From the NCBI GenBank assembly GCA_006384855.1, contig VCJN01000444.1, positions 124,001 through 188,000 of the forward strand: a stretch of 64,000 nucleotides of DNA. Reading direction: 5' to 3'. The stretch comes from Tetraselmis striata (taxonomy: Eukaryota > Chlorophyta > Chlorodendrophyceae > Chlorodendrales > Chlorodendraceae). The notes under the pieces were generated by a model that saw nothing but the letters and a program-made list of their open reading frames with translations, did no database searches and had not been told where the DNA came from. Positions 23,101-37,592 of this stretch are shown one piece after another. Made by a program: the position numbers and the translations under genes. Position 1 is the stretch's first letter. Every line of letters begins with the position of its first letter.

Positions 23101-26100
23101 GCGAACCCAGTTGGGCCGCACATGGGAGCAGGTCATCACACTTGTAAGTGCCTGAGCCACACCGTCCATGACTGTCATGCACTTGCCTGCCACTGCAAAT
23201 ATACGCTGCACATTACTACTTAATGTGTGTTGCTCGTGCACTCCAATTGTTTTCTCCGCAGCCGGAGCTTGGGCCCGCTCGATTCACAGACAAGACTGCC
23301 CCGCTGAACATCGGGACGCACAGCTTCGATCTCAACATTAGCATCAGCAAACCTGGGCGTGTGCACTGGACAGTGCTGGATCCGGGTGAGGGGCGATATT
23401 GCGCAAGGCATGATTTGCATTTTTGGGGGGTAAGGTGGGGTGCAGTGGGGTGTGTGTGTGGGGAGGGGGGGAATACGCCTACTGACCCTCCTCTGAGTAA
23501 TTGAAACCTGGCGGATATATTGAAGTGCATGTTGATGCTGTGTTTCATCCGCTCATCCCTCTGCAGAAGGAGCTGCCGATGGCAGCTCGACTGGGTCTGA
23601 TGCTCAGTGCGCTGGAGAGAGTATCTATGAGGATTGGAGCTGCATACCCTATGACTCGCGCCGGCTGGAAGACCCCATTACTGGGCAGCTCCAGGTGGAT
23701 AAACTGGAGGAGCGCGCGGCACATGTGTGGGGCACGGTGCCCTGGTGCCAGGACTGCACAGGCAGCTGCTCAGTTCCAGAGAGAGCGCAGGATGCCGGCG
23801 CCTGGGCTGACATCCCGTACGGGGGACACAGCCCGGGTGTAGACGTTCTCTGCAGCGGCTGGGACTCCAAGGCCATCATGCAAGCTGCAGCAGCCAACGG
23901 CAGCAGTGATGCCTCACCACTTCCAGCTGCAGCCGGCTTCGGTTGCATGTCCTTTCGACCCGTGGCTGGCGGGGCTGTTGATGTCCAAACTTCTACGCTG
24001 GTCCAGGTGAGGCCATCACCTACGGCACATCCAAGCCCACTCCCCCCTTCCCCCTCCCAGCCTCTCACCCACTTTTCCTTACCAGCATGGGCAGAATGAC
24101 AGACACGAACGAGCCTGGTGGTGCCCATATCCGATGATATGCCCTTGGCTGTCCCATGTAGGTGCTGCCTCGATGTGTCCCTGATGGCGACACATGCGCC
24201 AGCGCGACTTCCCCGCCCACATCTGACTGCCCCCACCGGCAGATGCTGGAGCGCTGCCACACATACGTAGTGTGCATGACAGTGCAGAAAGACGCTGCTA
24301 GAGATGCCGCCACCACAACTGCAGCTTCATGCTCAGAGGACACTGCGCAGGAAGAGGAGCTAGCCCCCACTCGGTGCTTCACCGTGACCACTGGTAAGGC
24401 AACCACGCCGTCGTAATGTGTATGATATTACAAGATGAATTACATTCTTCATCACCTCAACCCGTGTGAAGTTGATGCTGATGATAAGCACGATAAGCAC
24501 AGCGCTGCAATTAATTTACCTTGCCACCATTGATTATGCCCCGCAGCCTGCCACAATCCATGGGTAGACATCCGCGGTTGGCGCGCGGACGCCGGCAGCC
24601 TCACCATCCCCTTTGGTGGCCTTGAGGGCGAGTCGCTCCCAGTCTACTGGATGCTTGAAAAGCAGTTCGTGAGCAGCCCCGGCCCGTCTTGCGACGGGCT
24701 GTTCAATCTGGATGGCTCCCCGTATGCCCTTCGCCTTGGCTCCACAACCGTCGTGGACTGCGCAACAGCCCACACCGCATCACAAACCACTGGCTGCCGG
24801 TCAACAGTGGTAGCTCAGCTTGCTGGGTTGACCTGTCTGGAAACGCTGGTTCATAGCCAGCTGATGCCTGGCCGCTCAGTCGTGGCGGCTGGAATCGTCC
24901 AGGTGCATTGCAACGCTGGCTGTGATGGGCCGCCAACAGGTGAGCGAGATCTCCTTGCGCACGTTTTCCTTCCTCTCCATGTGACGCATGCATCACCCGG
25001 TAATTCCTGCCTAACCAATTCGCACTGTGGATTCCCAGTACACGTGGAGGGCCTCGAGCCAGGGGAGGAGTACATCCTGTCGACAGCAACCGTCTACAAG
25101 CGCCATGGATGCCGCCAGGCGGTACTCCATAAAGGAGAGTGGCGACTCACGACGGCAGACAACATACCGCCTGAGCTGATGGCATGCAGCCTTGGCGCCA
25201 AATTCTGGTCCGCTCCGGAGACAGTGGAGGTGGCAAAAGTACGGCTGGAGTTTGAGGTGTGCCACGTGAGCAAGGATAACACCGCCGTGGCATTGGCCGT
25301 GATACAGCACGACGCCGATGGAACTCTGACGGGCGGGCAGCCTGCTGCGGCTTCCCTGATCTCCGCGCTGAGCAACCGCACATGCAGCGACCACACCGGC
25401 GCTGCGCCACATAACCTTGTGTGTAGCACCTCCAGTACGGCGCTTGGCAACCTGCAGGCCACGTGGCCGAGCGCCGCGTGCGCTGCTACTGGCTGCGTCC
25501 AGCACACCTGCGTGGACGGTCTCAGTGTGCTGATGGATGGCTACGCACCCGGTGAGTTCTGAGTGGACTGACCGAGATGGCACAGGAGAGGGAATGTCAG
25601 TATGAATGCTCTCGCAATACCGCTGACGTGGTCTACTTATGCGGTGTGCACTAATCATATTCGCTCCGTCTGCTGTTTGCAGATGCCATGGTCCCATCCA
25701 ACCTCACCTCCTGCGGAACCTACACTTCCTTAATGGCATTCCAGGACAAGTTTTACAATATTCAGCCGCAGGTATAGGCTGCAGATGCAGCGACGCCGCC
25801 ATCCCAGAACTGCATGCCCCGGCTCTTTTACCCTACCTATGTCCCAACCGATATCTGTCCGCGGTTGCTGTCATTGCCCCGCTTGCAGGTCACTCAGCAC
25901 TCCTTCACGGCGCCAGATACCGAGCCGCCCTCGATCACCCACCGAAACAGAACTGGCGGAACTTGGTTTGAGTGGCAGGTGCGGCACCGATACTTCCTGC
26001 AATCCTCCTTGGCATGCTTGCTGGCCCATATCTCGGCGGACAATTTAAAAACACCCAGCAATGTATCAATGATTTACATTGGCAACCGGCTGTGGTGGTT

Positions 26101-29100
26101 CCAATGCCGTGTGAATTTGTGACCGACAGGTGACGCCAAGTGAGCAAGCCGCAATGGTGCTGTTGGTACAAGAGGTAGACACATGTGACAACTATGGCCT
26201 CCGCCCCAGCCTGGGAGAGGAGAAGCTGCTTCAGGCTGCCGCAGACGAAATGCTGGATGAGTTCCTCAGGGGGCCAAGCGCGCCTCAGATAATCTCTGGG
26301 CAACTGAGCAGCTGCTGCGGTGGCGACCCTGTTCTTCCTTCAGACACCTCCACCGACTTGCCGGGCGGTGATCAGATTGAGTACCCAACAACCACACCGG
26401 AACCCCAGCTGGGAAGCAGCACCAACGGCACTGACTCTACATCAGAAGGAACGTTTGCCGTCAGCTCCTTCACTGGCAGACGCCGGCTGCTCCAAGCTCA
26501 GGCATACACCCTCCTGCGGACATGCCAGGCATCCGGGGGCAGCTGCAACACCCCGTTTCTTAATGCCGACAACGAGACAGCACTGGTCATCAACGAGATG
26601 CAGCTGAACGATCGCCAGGAGTCCCGCCTCAACATCACCAACCTGCTGGAAGGGCACAACTATGCTGTGCACTACCTGATGGAGGATAGAGGGTCGCAGT
26701 GCGGCGTGCGCTCCGCTGTTGGCCGGCCACTCTTCAATCGCCAGCCAGGCAGCTTTTGCTTCACCACCAAGCCAAACTGCGACCCGCTCGTGACAGTCAC
26801 CCGGCCAGAGGGACAAAATTGCTTGGAGGTGATCGTCACATTTCCAGCGCACAGCTCGTGCGTCATCTCGGAGGTGCTGCACGTCGTGTTTGGCGAACCA
26901 GAGCCTGTCTTCGGCCCGGTAAGCAGAACAGCATGCTGCCGACAACCTCTTCAAACTGCAGCTGGTGCTGTTGCTCCATCTACTGCTGACGTATGATTTG
27001 CAGTGGTTGCTATGGGATGGGGTGTCCATACACTCTTTGTTTATGGCGTTGCTAACGAGCAGGGAAAATGCTGCGTTCAGATCCCGCCTAGTGTGGAACA
27101 CGTGCTGGCTGCTTCGCAAGATGACAGCTTTAGCTTCCCCTGGCTGGAGTCCAATGCTATCAGGTACGTCCGACTCCTTAGGTTGGATTTGAAGGTTGCC
27201 AAGTGGGGCTATTTCTTTCATACTTGTGCTGCAAAGGTATTGACAATAATACAGATGCTTTATTTCAAGCCAGTCTGCGGTAAACTCGTGCATTTCTAAT
27301 ACATATAGGCCATATGCCCCCCCCCCTCTGTTTCGTACATTTTGAACACACTCAACGATCTGAATAGAGCTTCTGCGCCATGGCTATTCGGGACCAGGCG
27401 CGGCCTCGTTGTAGACATAACAGATAACTCTACAACAATCAACCTGGATGGCCTGGCCAATGCCACTGAGTACGTGATGTACGTAGTGGGCAGCCGGCAG
27501 CCAGCGGCAGGTGAGCCTCTATCCGCTCATGACTATTTGGCCCTGTTCATTGCTGCCGTACTTGAAGGATCATAAGCCAAGGGTGTAGCTCTGTACATAG
27601 TTGTATTCAAGCCAGCCATGCTGAGTGTGCCTCTGCATTCACGGCAGGCAGCAGTGGGTCGCTGCAGACAAGCGTAGTCACCCGCAAATTACACACACAA
27701 GACGTCACTCCCCCAAAGTTCACAGGCGCCCCGGCCCTCAATGTGAGCAGCACTTTGGCTTATGTATGTTTTCCCCTGAACTGAGCCATGACCCTGGTGT
27801 CTCCTCCACTGATAGCATGACTGACACGGTCACTGTCATATCCCAGGTGCTTGCCACAGACATGTTGGAGATTACGGATGTTGGTCTGAGCGAGCGAGGC
27901 GTTCTCTGGGTAGGGATTGGATGCCCTGTCCAAGAGCAAGAGGTGACCTGTCCCGAGAGCTTTCGCGCTGCGATCGCGCGCACCGCCAGTCAAGTCATCG
28001 AAGACGGCCAGACCACATTCCGCCTGCTGCACGGCGCTGCGGCAAACATCAGCAACGTTATGTGTGAGGGCGGCAGCTGCCAGGCGGCCATCGCGCTCCG
28101 AGCTGAGGATGGCGCGCCGCTCCACATGATTCCCGGCAGCAGCTACACTGTAATCGCTGTGGCGGATGACGGCTTTTGGCGACCGAAGGATGCCCCCCTC
28201 GCCTGGAGGGATGGAGAAGGCTGTCAGCCTGCCATGTCAGAGGGCATCTGCCCCGGAAGACTGGATCCTAACCTGCAGACATCACTCACCCGACTAGCCA
28301 CCATCCAAGCCCCAGCCAACATGGCACCGCCATCCTGGTGAGTGCCATTTTTGAGGTTCTCCTGTCTGTATCAGCACCGGATTCGATTATCATTTAACAA
28401 GTTGCTGCGCTACTGGGTGTGTCATAGTGAATTGCACTCTCTGTCAAGGCGTATCTCACTGCTGGGGATCGTGACACGGCTCTATTTACAGGTGTCCGCA
28501 GCAGAATCTGACTGTCAAGGTGGAGAGCACGGACGAGCTGCTCCTCACTGCATTCCTGAACGAGACGAGCCGGATTACGTATGCTCTGATCGACATAAAC
28601 TTGTGGGGTGCGGATGTGGCGCAACTGGAGGCGCAGGACCTGCTGGGCTGCCAGCACTCCCCGGCGGAAGGTTTCCTCCGATGTCTGGCAGTGAAAACAA
28701 AGGACTGCACCAACGACTGCGCACTCCAGGTGATACAGTCTTACTCATTTATGTATGTACTTTATTTGCTACAGAATTGGAACAGAAGCTGGGCGAGTGG
28801 CTTTGCTGGCAACTGCCAACCGGCGACAAATTGATACTGACTCGTCTGTTTGTGCGCCGGCGTTGCGTGACAGAGGTCCCCCAAGAGCTGGGGATGCTGC
28901 GACACTCCAGTGTACCAGGAAACCATTGTGCATCCCCTCTCTGCTGGTAAGCTGGCCACAGCACCACACCGTGGTCCGCGGCCCCCAAAGGGGCCCATCT
29001 GCCATGAACAGACTACCCCATTGGGAATTTCGACGTCGCCCGAGTGGATGTGATTTCAACTTATGCCGTACCTTTGCCTGCCTCAGATGTCAATCTTACG

Positions 29101-32100
29101 CTGTGCGCCGTGGCTGAGGATCTCAACCCGGGCGTCAGTCAGACAAGCAGTGTGCTGTGCCGCATCGTGGAGCCAATTGTGTGTGAAGAAATCCCCTTTA
29201 CCCGTGAGGCCAAGCCCGTGTTCACAGCCGCAAGCTCTGGCGCATCCTTTTGCCAGGTGTGGTCGTTTTCAGATGCCGCTGAAATCATCCACCAATGACA
29301 TGCTTTTGCACATAGCAGCCTGATAACATGACGCTGTGGATACCTTTATACCTTAATGCATATATCTCTGATATACCTCTTCCATGTATTTAGCAACAAT
29401 GAGTCTGCAAAGTGCTGCGCTGGCCGTATGACCTGAGTAGTCTTGTGCCAACGGTATTTAGCTCTACAGTTGGTGTTGCGAGGCTCTACCGCGCGTACCC
29501 CCCTCTCTACACCCCACTTCTACTCCCTCTCTCGTCTCCCCTCCTCACTGCATTGCCTCCCGCTGCAGGGTTTCTTTGCTGCGCTTCCGCCATCTTTACT
29601 TCCACCAAGCTCTTCAGGCCGCCATGCGTCCTACTTTCCAACGTCGAGACAGTATGTTTTTGGTGCCAGCGAGCCGACGTTTTCTGCTGGCTTTGCAATG
29701 CTTCCAGGTAAGCCCTGCTGGCTGTGTAGCACCGCGAGCGCACACGAAATAGCACAGCCAGTAGCAATGACACTGCTGTTCAGTTTCGTTGCATGCCGCC
29801 ATTCGTGATGACTAATTTCTGCAGGATGCACACACAGGCGAGGTGGAGGTGGGAGTGGAGATAGAGGGCGTGTCCTTTGCAACCACCACCGTCACGAGTT
29901 GGCCGCCTGTCGCTCGCATGCGCCTGATGGTGCGCAGCATGACGCTGCACATCGACTACCCCTCAACGCTGGAGGTTTTCTTTGCGCTCTCCGACGCCAT
30001 GGGCCGCACGCGTGTGGAGATGGACGGCCTGGCGCTCAGCATGTCCTTCACGCCATCTGGCGGAGGTAGCATTGACCTCGGCAGCAGCGCCTGTGCGATG
30101 TCCAGCTTTGACGCGGGCGTTGGGCGCTGCTCTATTTCGCTGTCCCAGGTAATGCCGCTACACATGAGTGACGCCATGAGTACCGCTTCTCGTGCTTGTA
30201 TTTGCCCTTGTCGCCAGCTCCAGAGCGCAACTCTAACGGTATTGGTTGCTCTGCGTTTAGATCAAAAACGCGTGCTCCTCCTGCTTCGCATCCACGGTCT
30301 CTGCGACTGTAAAGGTTGTGGCCACCTATGGACCTGAAAGCTCGGCAGTAGAGGCGGCCCAGGAGGTCCAGCTGGCCGCGCAGCCCGGCAACACCAACTT
30401 CATCACCCCAGGAGCATGGCTTCAAGTGCCACAGAGCCCACGCCACCGCTGCGAGGCGTTTGAGGTCATCATCTACGGAGTGACGGGTGATGACCCCCCA
30501 GGCCAACATGAAGACGGATTGCAGTTGTTTGACATACGCCTCTTGTACGACACGGATATTCTCGAGCTCGACACACCGGAGAGCGATGTACCAGCCGCGG
30601 TATGTATTTCCAGCCCCTGTGCGCTGATGCCATTTCTACATGCCATTAGACGGGACAAGCCATTCCTCAACAAGTGACAGCAACATAAAGTATACGGGGA
30701 ACCAACTAGTATGTAGATGCTGCCTCACTCGCATGGGAATGTGTCCGGCTGGCCCCTGCCGCAGTTCCAAGCACCGTACAGCAATGACGGCGAAGGAGTC
30801 TTTGAGAACAACAATAGAGGAGTAATGCGCCTCCTTGGTAGCATGGACCTCAATCAGAATGGTTACCGGGGCAAAGGCACTAGCCTACCGCTGGTGAGGC
30901 TGAGTTTCCGTGTGCGAGCAGATGCGGCCGTGAACCAGGGCTATCCGTCCGTGCTGACAATCGAGGTGCTGGAGATGGTCACACGGCGGGCGGCAATGGG
31001 CACGTCAGCGTCTGTGCTGGACATGGGGGGCGTCAGCACATCGGCCGCAGGTCGGGCAGGGGCCCGGCTGCATGTGGCGGCAAACCAACCGGTGGGTATG
31101 TACGGCTACATGACGCCAAGCCAAGACCTGAGCGCCCCCAGCAGCGTTGGCGCCGCGCCGCTCACAGGCAGTGCAGCCGACCTCAAGGCCCATGCGGTGA
31201 TGCTCCGTGAGTTCAATGCGGGTGCCTCGTGCGGATGCACCTTGTCACAGTGTGCTGCCAACCAGGATGTCAGCGACAACAGCCTCTTGCAGACCCGACT
31301 GGCAACCTGCACACTAATGCACAGCAGCAGCGGCGCATCTGCGGTCTGCGCCAATAATGGAGTGATAACGGATGCAGCCTCCAAGTTGGCAACCGGCAGC
31401 CACGTGCTGAGTGTGACCTCTGTGGAGGAGGAGGGCGTGGGCTTTTCTCTTTCGATCCATGTCTGGGCAGCCAAATCCATCACTGTTCACGCGGAGAAGT
31501 CGGTGTTGCGCCGTGTGGATGGCGTCCCCGACGCCGGCAGATGCAACTACGCCTACCAGCACTCTGCACTGTACGCCAAAGCCGTGATTGGGGGAGATGG
31601 CCTGCCAAATGTGCCAGAGGTGGACGTGAGCCGCTGTGTGAGCTTCTCCGCAGACTCCAGCGTCGTGGAGCTGATTGAGCGCCCCAACGGCGGCGCTGCT
31701 GCCGCAGGGCGCAGCCCAGGCACAACGGCTATCGGCATCATCTTGCCGCGGTCCCTCAGCAGCCCACCCGCGGTCGCCAGCGCCCAGGTGGAGGTGTCCA
31801 GCACAGCCACGGTGACGGTGAACTACATACAAATCACTGCTGTAACAGGTCGGGAGGGTTTCCGCACCCAGCTGCAGCTGCCAACCGCAATAGTGGTAAA
31901 CAAGCAGGTGCCAGCAATTGGTGTGCCCTTATCCACCCAGTTCATGGTAAGATCCCCCTCCCCCCCAGGGTACCCTGCCTGCTTGTTGGAGTTACTCTAG
32001 CACGGTATCGTGTGCTGGCTGCTTCACCTGTAGTCACCTGCTTCTTGTTAGTTAGTTGGTAGGGTGTCAGAAGCTGAGAGGGGAGGGCGGAGGGAGGGCG

Positions 32101-35100
32101 GGGGGACTCTAGCGACAACCGGAGCCCCAGCCCCGCCCGGGTGTTAGTTGACGTGGGATGAGGGTCCGTCGGGAGGGTCCATGCGGGGGCGCGAGTGTTA
32201 GTGGTGTATGTTGGGTGACGACAATGAGTACACGAGCAGGGGGAGTTTTATCTGCTTCTCCCTCCACAGAGATTGTGCGTGGCCAGCCAAGTAGATTGAC
32301 ATGGCCACTGAAGCTCGAGACCTAGATGCTCCATGAGCCCATTCTAAAAACCCTTCAGACTACCAATGGCTAACAATGGGGGTAGCCGCCTAGGAGCTGG
32401 CTCCTGGAGTATGAGGATAAATATAGGGATATGTCGCCACTCCAGTTGGGGATTATATGACGCCATCTAGCCGCCCCTGGGGACCCTGGGCTGTGCGCGT
32501 TAAACCATACCATAGTAGGGTGTGTATCCTGTATTGAGAAGGCTTGCGGGTGCTTGATGCCACAGGCATCTGTGACGCTGCGGCACGACCTCAACGCAGC
32601 GGGTGATGAGGCCTCCTTGTTTGCGTCCCTTCATTTCTCGGACAACAGCACCCAGGACATCTCCTTCAGCAGCAGGCTGGCCATCATTCCGGCTCCAAAC
32701 ACTACCTGCATCATGGCCATTGCCCGGCAGCAGGCTGGCGGGGTACATGGGCTCGTGTTGCAGCCAGAAGCCTCCAGCGACTGCGGTTCCCTGCTCAATG
32801 CAACCTGGAGTCCATGCGGCCAGCCCATGCCTGGCCTCACCGTGCGCAGCAGCGTACGCTGCCAGGTGTGCGTGAGCGGCATTGCTGCTTCGCTGCTGAA
32901 AGGCGGGTGTCTGACCAAGAAAAACAGCCTGCTGTCAGGAGCAGCCGCCTTAGCGGGCAACACTGTCATCACGGACAGAGATGAGCTGGTCGTAAAGGTG
33001 ACGTATTGCGGTGCGCCTGAATCTCCCAAGGACATGAGCACGGATGAGCGAGTGCAAATAGTGGACGCGGACAGCGAGCTGATCCAGTATGAAAGGCCTT
33101 CAGGCGGGAGGTTCCAAATCTCCGCCATTTGTCCCGCAAACAAGCGTCAGGAGTTGACAACCATCACGGTGGGTATCTATGCACTTGTTGCCTGCGCGCA
33201 GCTCGGGGAAATTTGTGCCCTGATACGCCGAGTAATACTGCTGTAAGGCATGCGGTGACGGGGCAGGCAAGCTGGCCACATAATTCTGGAGTTTCTCCTG
33301 ATTGTTTGGTCTTTGCAGCGGCCTTGGCGCGACGTTCCTGCTTGATCTGTCTGTCTTACATTAACGCCCGAAATGCAGGTGTGTTTCCGGCAGGGCACTG
33401 GCGGAGATGACGTGTGCGACACTGTCACGGTGGTGTTGACGTGCTACAACGACCAGATCCTGGAGGCGCTACCATGGCCTGCTTGTGCACCCCAAGCAAG
33501 CACCACCCAGGAACCCCCACCTGTGAACTGCAACCAACCAATCACACAGCTGGACCCGCTCTTCTGCCCAGGTGGGCCCCTCCAGCGCGCAATGCTCAAG
33601 CAGTATGTGACGCAGACAAATATGGGCAGCTGCGGTGGCCGTATCGATGTCACCGATGATGCGAGGTTCCCGCAGTCCCCTGGTGGAGATTACGCCGTGC
33701 AGCGGCTGGCCAGCTCCTGGGTGCTTATCCCGATCCCACTGGGCGCAACTACACCATCTGGCGGAGTCACGATCGACGTCACCGGCGAGTATGGAGGAGA
33801 ACGCGCTTCGCGAAGTATGCGGCTAGGTAGCCAAGGCGTGCGTCAGGCTGCGCTGGTCGAGGTGCTGGCTGAACTGCACGAGTGCCCACCTGGATTGACA
33901 TGCAGCACAACTCCTGGCGACTTGGAGCGATGCAGTGAGGGCAGGACACTGCGGGGCTTTAAGGGCTCTTCCTATCGGGAGGCCACTGCAGTGCGCATGT
34001 GCACGGACTGCGTGAGTGCGGGCGCGTGTGGCGACCCTTTGAGCAGTAGTACATACACGTACTGCATTCAGGTGGGCGGCACCGTGTCCCCTTGGCCTCC
34101 TGATAGCAACACTGACCCCCCCCCCCCCCCCCCCGCCGGGCCTCTCTCCACTCCTCAGTAGTCACTCTACATCATAGCAATACAATGAGAAGCTAGCCAC
34201 CCCAGCGCTTTCACTACCTGCTGCATATGCTGACCAAATTGTCACCGTGCTGCAGGGGGCCGCAGATGATCCGGCAGTATGGGGCTGGCTGGGAGGCATC
34301 GAGCGCTTCCTTGAATTCACTTCGTCCGATCCAGCTGCCATAGCAGTGGATGCCTCCGGGATTCTGACCCTTCTGGACGACTCCACCGCGGAGGCAGTGG
34401 TGACTGCTTCGCCGAAGTGCATCATCGACGAACAACAGCTGGTGGTAACACCTCTGAGGGCTGCTGGCAACACGCTGCCCGCGGTGGGGGAGGTGGACAT
34501 CGGCGCGCACTGCGGCGTTCCTGTACCATTCTCTGGTGGCATTCTTGCCGTCCCAGTGCGCCTCAACACGGGTAGCTCAAGGCTGCTCGTGTTCACCATG
34601 GAGATTGACACGACACTGTCTCCAAGACAGATCATCCAGACAACCGACGGCTGCTTCTTCTGGGACCCAAAGCCCTCCCAAAACGCGGGATCCACCGCCT
34701 GCGCTAATGAGTACGACGACGCAACAGGGCTTCACAAAATGAGGATGAGCATTGTTCAAGTTGCGGCCCGGCCCTCGGGCGCAGCAGTCTCGCTGGGCAC
34801 CATCAACCTCGACAGGAACTCCGAGCAAGTGGGGGACACCGCCATGACCGTCCATCTTGCAGTCGTGTCATGCGCCAAGACTGCTACCGGAACTGTGCCG
34901 ATGCCTTGCAATTTCCCGGCTGCTTCTTCCCCGCAGTTTGGGGCATCCATCCCCATGGGACGCAAACTGCTGGCAGATAGCTCACGTTTTAAGAGCCATG
35001 GCCGTTGGAGGCATACCTGGAGCCGCAGCCGGGACCGATCGGGGCGCACCCTTCTGGTCAATCATCCAAACTGCGTGGAGGTCAGCGGCTGGCGAACGAA

Positions 35101-37538
35101 AGCTAGCGGACGACGGTTGCCAGCGGAGGACGGATCTACTGTCGGGTTCTGCTCCTGCGAGCTGCCTGAGTTTGGCTCGGAGCCGGACAAAGTGAGGTTT
35201 CTGGAGTGGCGCAGTATCAGCACTGTCTTTGAGGAGGCTGGCGTGGACGAGTGCATTTGCGACGACTGCGCAAGGAACCCTACCCGGTCAGGAAACACCA
35301 TTGTCTTCCATGCCAATGGCCAGTTCTGCGTGTTGGGCGACGTCAACGGGGACTGCGTCTTTGAGTGAGTCTGCCTGTCTACCCCCTCTCAAGTAGTACC
35401 CTTTGCTTCCGGGGTACTGTGGGGATGTGCGACGCGTTGTCTGCAAGGCATGATATCCGGTATACAGTACTACACAGCTGCTGCACATCACCTGGTGTGC
35501 GTACCAAATCGGAGGCTACATTCACAGTTTTATGTTATGGTGCGGAACAAGCGTTTGTTTCTTTACACGCTGGCGGTGGTGGATGATAATATTCTGACAG
35601 CATGCTCTCTGCCGCAGCACCGACGATGTGCAATGGACCTCAAACGATGAATCGACGTTTGTCAAGCGAGCCAGCTACGAAACAGCTTTGGAGACCGTTC
35701 TTTCCAGCGTGTGGCGCAACTCGCAGGCTACCGGAGATCGCCTCAGCGTTGCAGAATTCGATCTTGAGTGCAGCGAGAGTAACTACGCAGAGAACGAATG
35801 CAGGAAAAGAATAGACATAAGCCGCCTTCACCAAAGGGATATCCAACAAAAGCCGTTCCTGATTGGTGCTCAGGATCCCATACTCACCTCTGCCACCACG
35901 CTCAGCATTGCCACTGAGCTACGCAATGCGCAAGGTGGGTGTGCGTGGCTGCGGCTCATATCACTGGCAGTATGCCACATCTTGTTGCAGCACTGGCGGA
36001 TGCCACGCCTGTTCCGATGTCGAATTGTCGGTAGTGGTAGTTTCGTGCTTTTCCGACCATGGTACTGACATCTTGGTTCCCAGCTGCCTGGATCTACATA
36101 TGTGTGCTGATTTTGGTATGGCCGTTGCCTCAGGTGATCGAATTGAGACTACTGACTTGGTCGTCCGCTATGAGGTGGGCGCCAGCCAAGTCTTTGGGCC
36201 CATGCAGATTGACAGCTGCAGCGACCAGGTCCCGGAGACGAGTACCTGGCCATGTGCATCACCAAACAACAACTGCGGGGCAGAAAACACCGCTCTCATC
36301 CAGATAAATGCCTCCCAGAGCGGTGACGGCCTTTTCAGGGGGACTCTCTGTGCCGGCACCAGCGACGGCTACCCGGCAGCAGGCACGGTGGCCTACAATG
36401 TCCTGATCGAGAAGGTGGCATCGTACCCAGCCGGCGCGAACCACTCGGCGCGATACATTTCGAGCCAGATGGTGGCATCGTACCCAGCCGCTAGCTCCTG
36501 CACACAAGATGCCACCATTCCTGACAGGGATGGCATGCTAGGGCAATACAAACAGCAGGAGCAAAGATGGCGCCCGCTGGTGTCAGGAGAGATCGAGCAA
36601 GATCGCATCGATGCCTTTGACAACGAAGCTTGCTTAACCTCTCATCCAAATGCGTCTCTGCACGACTACGCCGCCGATGCAAGCGCATCAGGTACTAATA
36701 TTCCACGCTACAGAGTGGTTTATGTGATCTTTCCTGATCTCCCGGCATACGGCACTTCACTCGCGTGAATCCTGATATTGTGAGACTCGCTCTTACCGAT
36801 GGATTGTGTTGCTTACAGAGGTGCATGTGACTTTCAAAACCAAAAAAATCGACAGCAGCTTTGCGGTCTGGTATCTTGTCAGCTTCGGGGCTGAGCTGCC
36901 AGAAAACGAGGAGTCTGCCATCAGTGGAAGGGAAGACTGCGGCGACAAGACGCACCAGCATCCGTTGACACTCGGCCACGTGTGCGTAGGCACAGTGACT
37001 GTATCGCAGCAAACGGACCACTATGTCACGGTGCCGGTGCACATTACTCACACCCGGTGGTGTGAAGCTGGCTACTGCGACGAAGAAGAGGGACTGCCTG
37101 ATGAGCTGGGGGCGTTTGACACATGCCACACAGCGGAGACTCTCCTACAGGAGGACACAGATGGGTCCTTCAGCACGACGCGGCCGTTCAGCGTCACCAC
37201 CGGAACGTATATAAACAGGCTGCGACAGAATCCTGTGGTGCTGCTGTGGCTCCCTGAGCACTACTCAACTGCTGACAGCAACAGTGATGGCAGCGGGAGC
37301 GAGGGTGAGGGCGGCGCATGCGGACCTGGGGGCTCCTGCATATATCACGCAAAGCAGACGGCCGCATGGGGAAGCACAGGTGACATGCATGCCGTGCACC
37401 CATCCCCAGCACAGGCAATTGGCATGCATAGCGTTTCTGCACGTTGGCTCTCCATATTCATCTCCGCCCTCATGGCACGCCAGTCGCATGCCAAGTTTTT
37501 GCTTTGTCTTGCTGTCATCTCACTATGCTGTGCTGTGC

Positions 37539-37592
<54 letters not shown>

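Noticed and set aside
25772..25807. A 36-nt intron before an exon starting NCMPRLFYPTYVP
   Set aside because: Too short compared with other introns here (mostly 85-300). The acceptor at 25887-25888 keeps phase 0 with a 118-nt intron and was preferred, though the longer exon cannot be fully excluded.
28775..28946. Exon 19 of the giant gene starting at 28775 (IGTEAGRVALLATANRRQ or NWNRSWAS frames)
   Set aside because: Those frames do not fit the phases of exons 18 and 20 or contain stops. Starting at 28874 gives VYQETIVHPLSA joined to DVNLTLCAVAED with correct phases.
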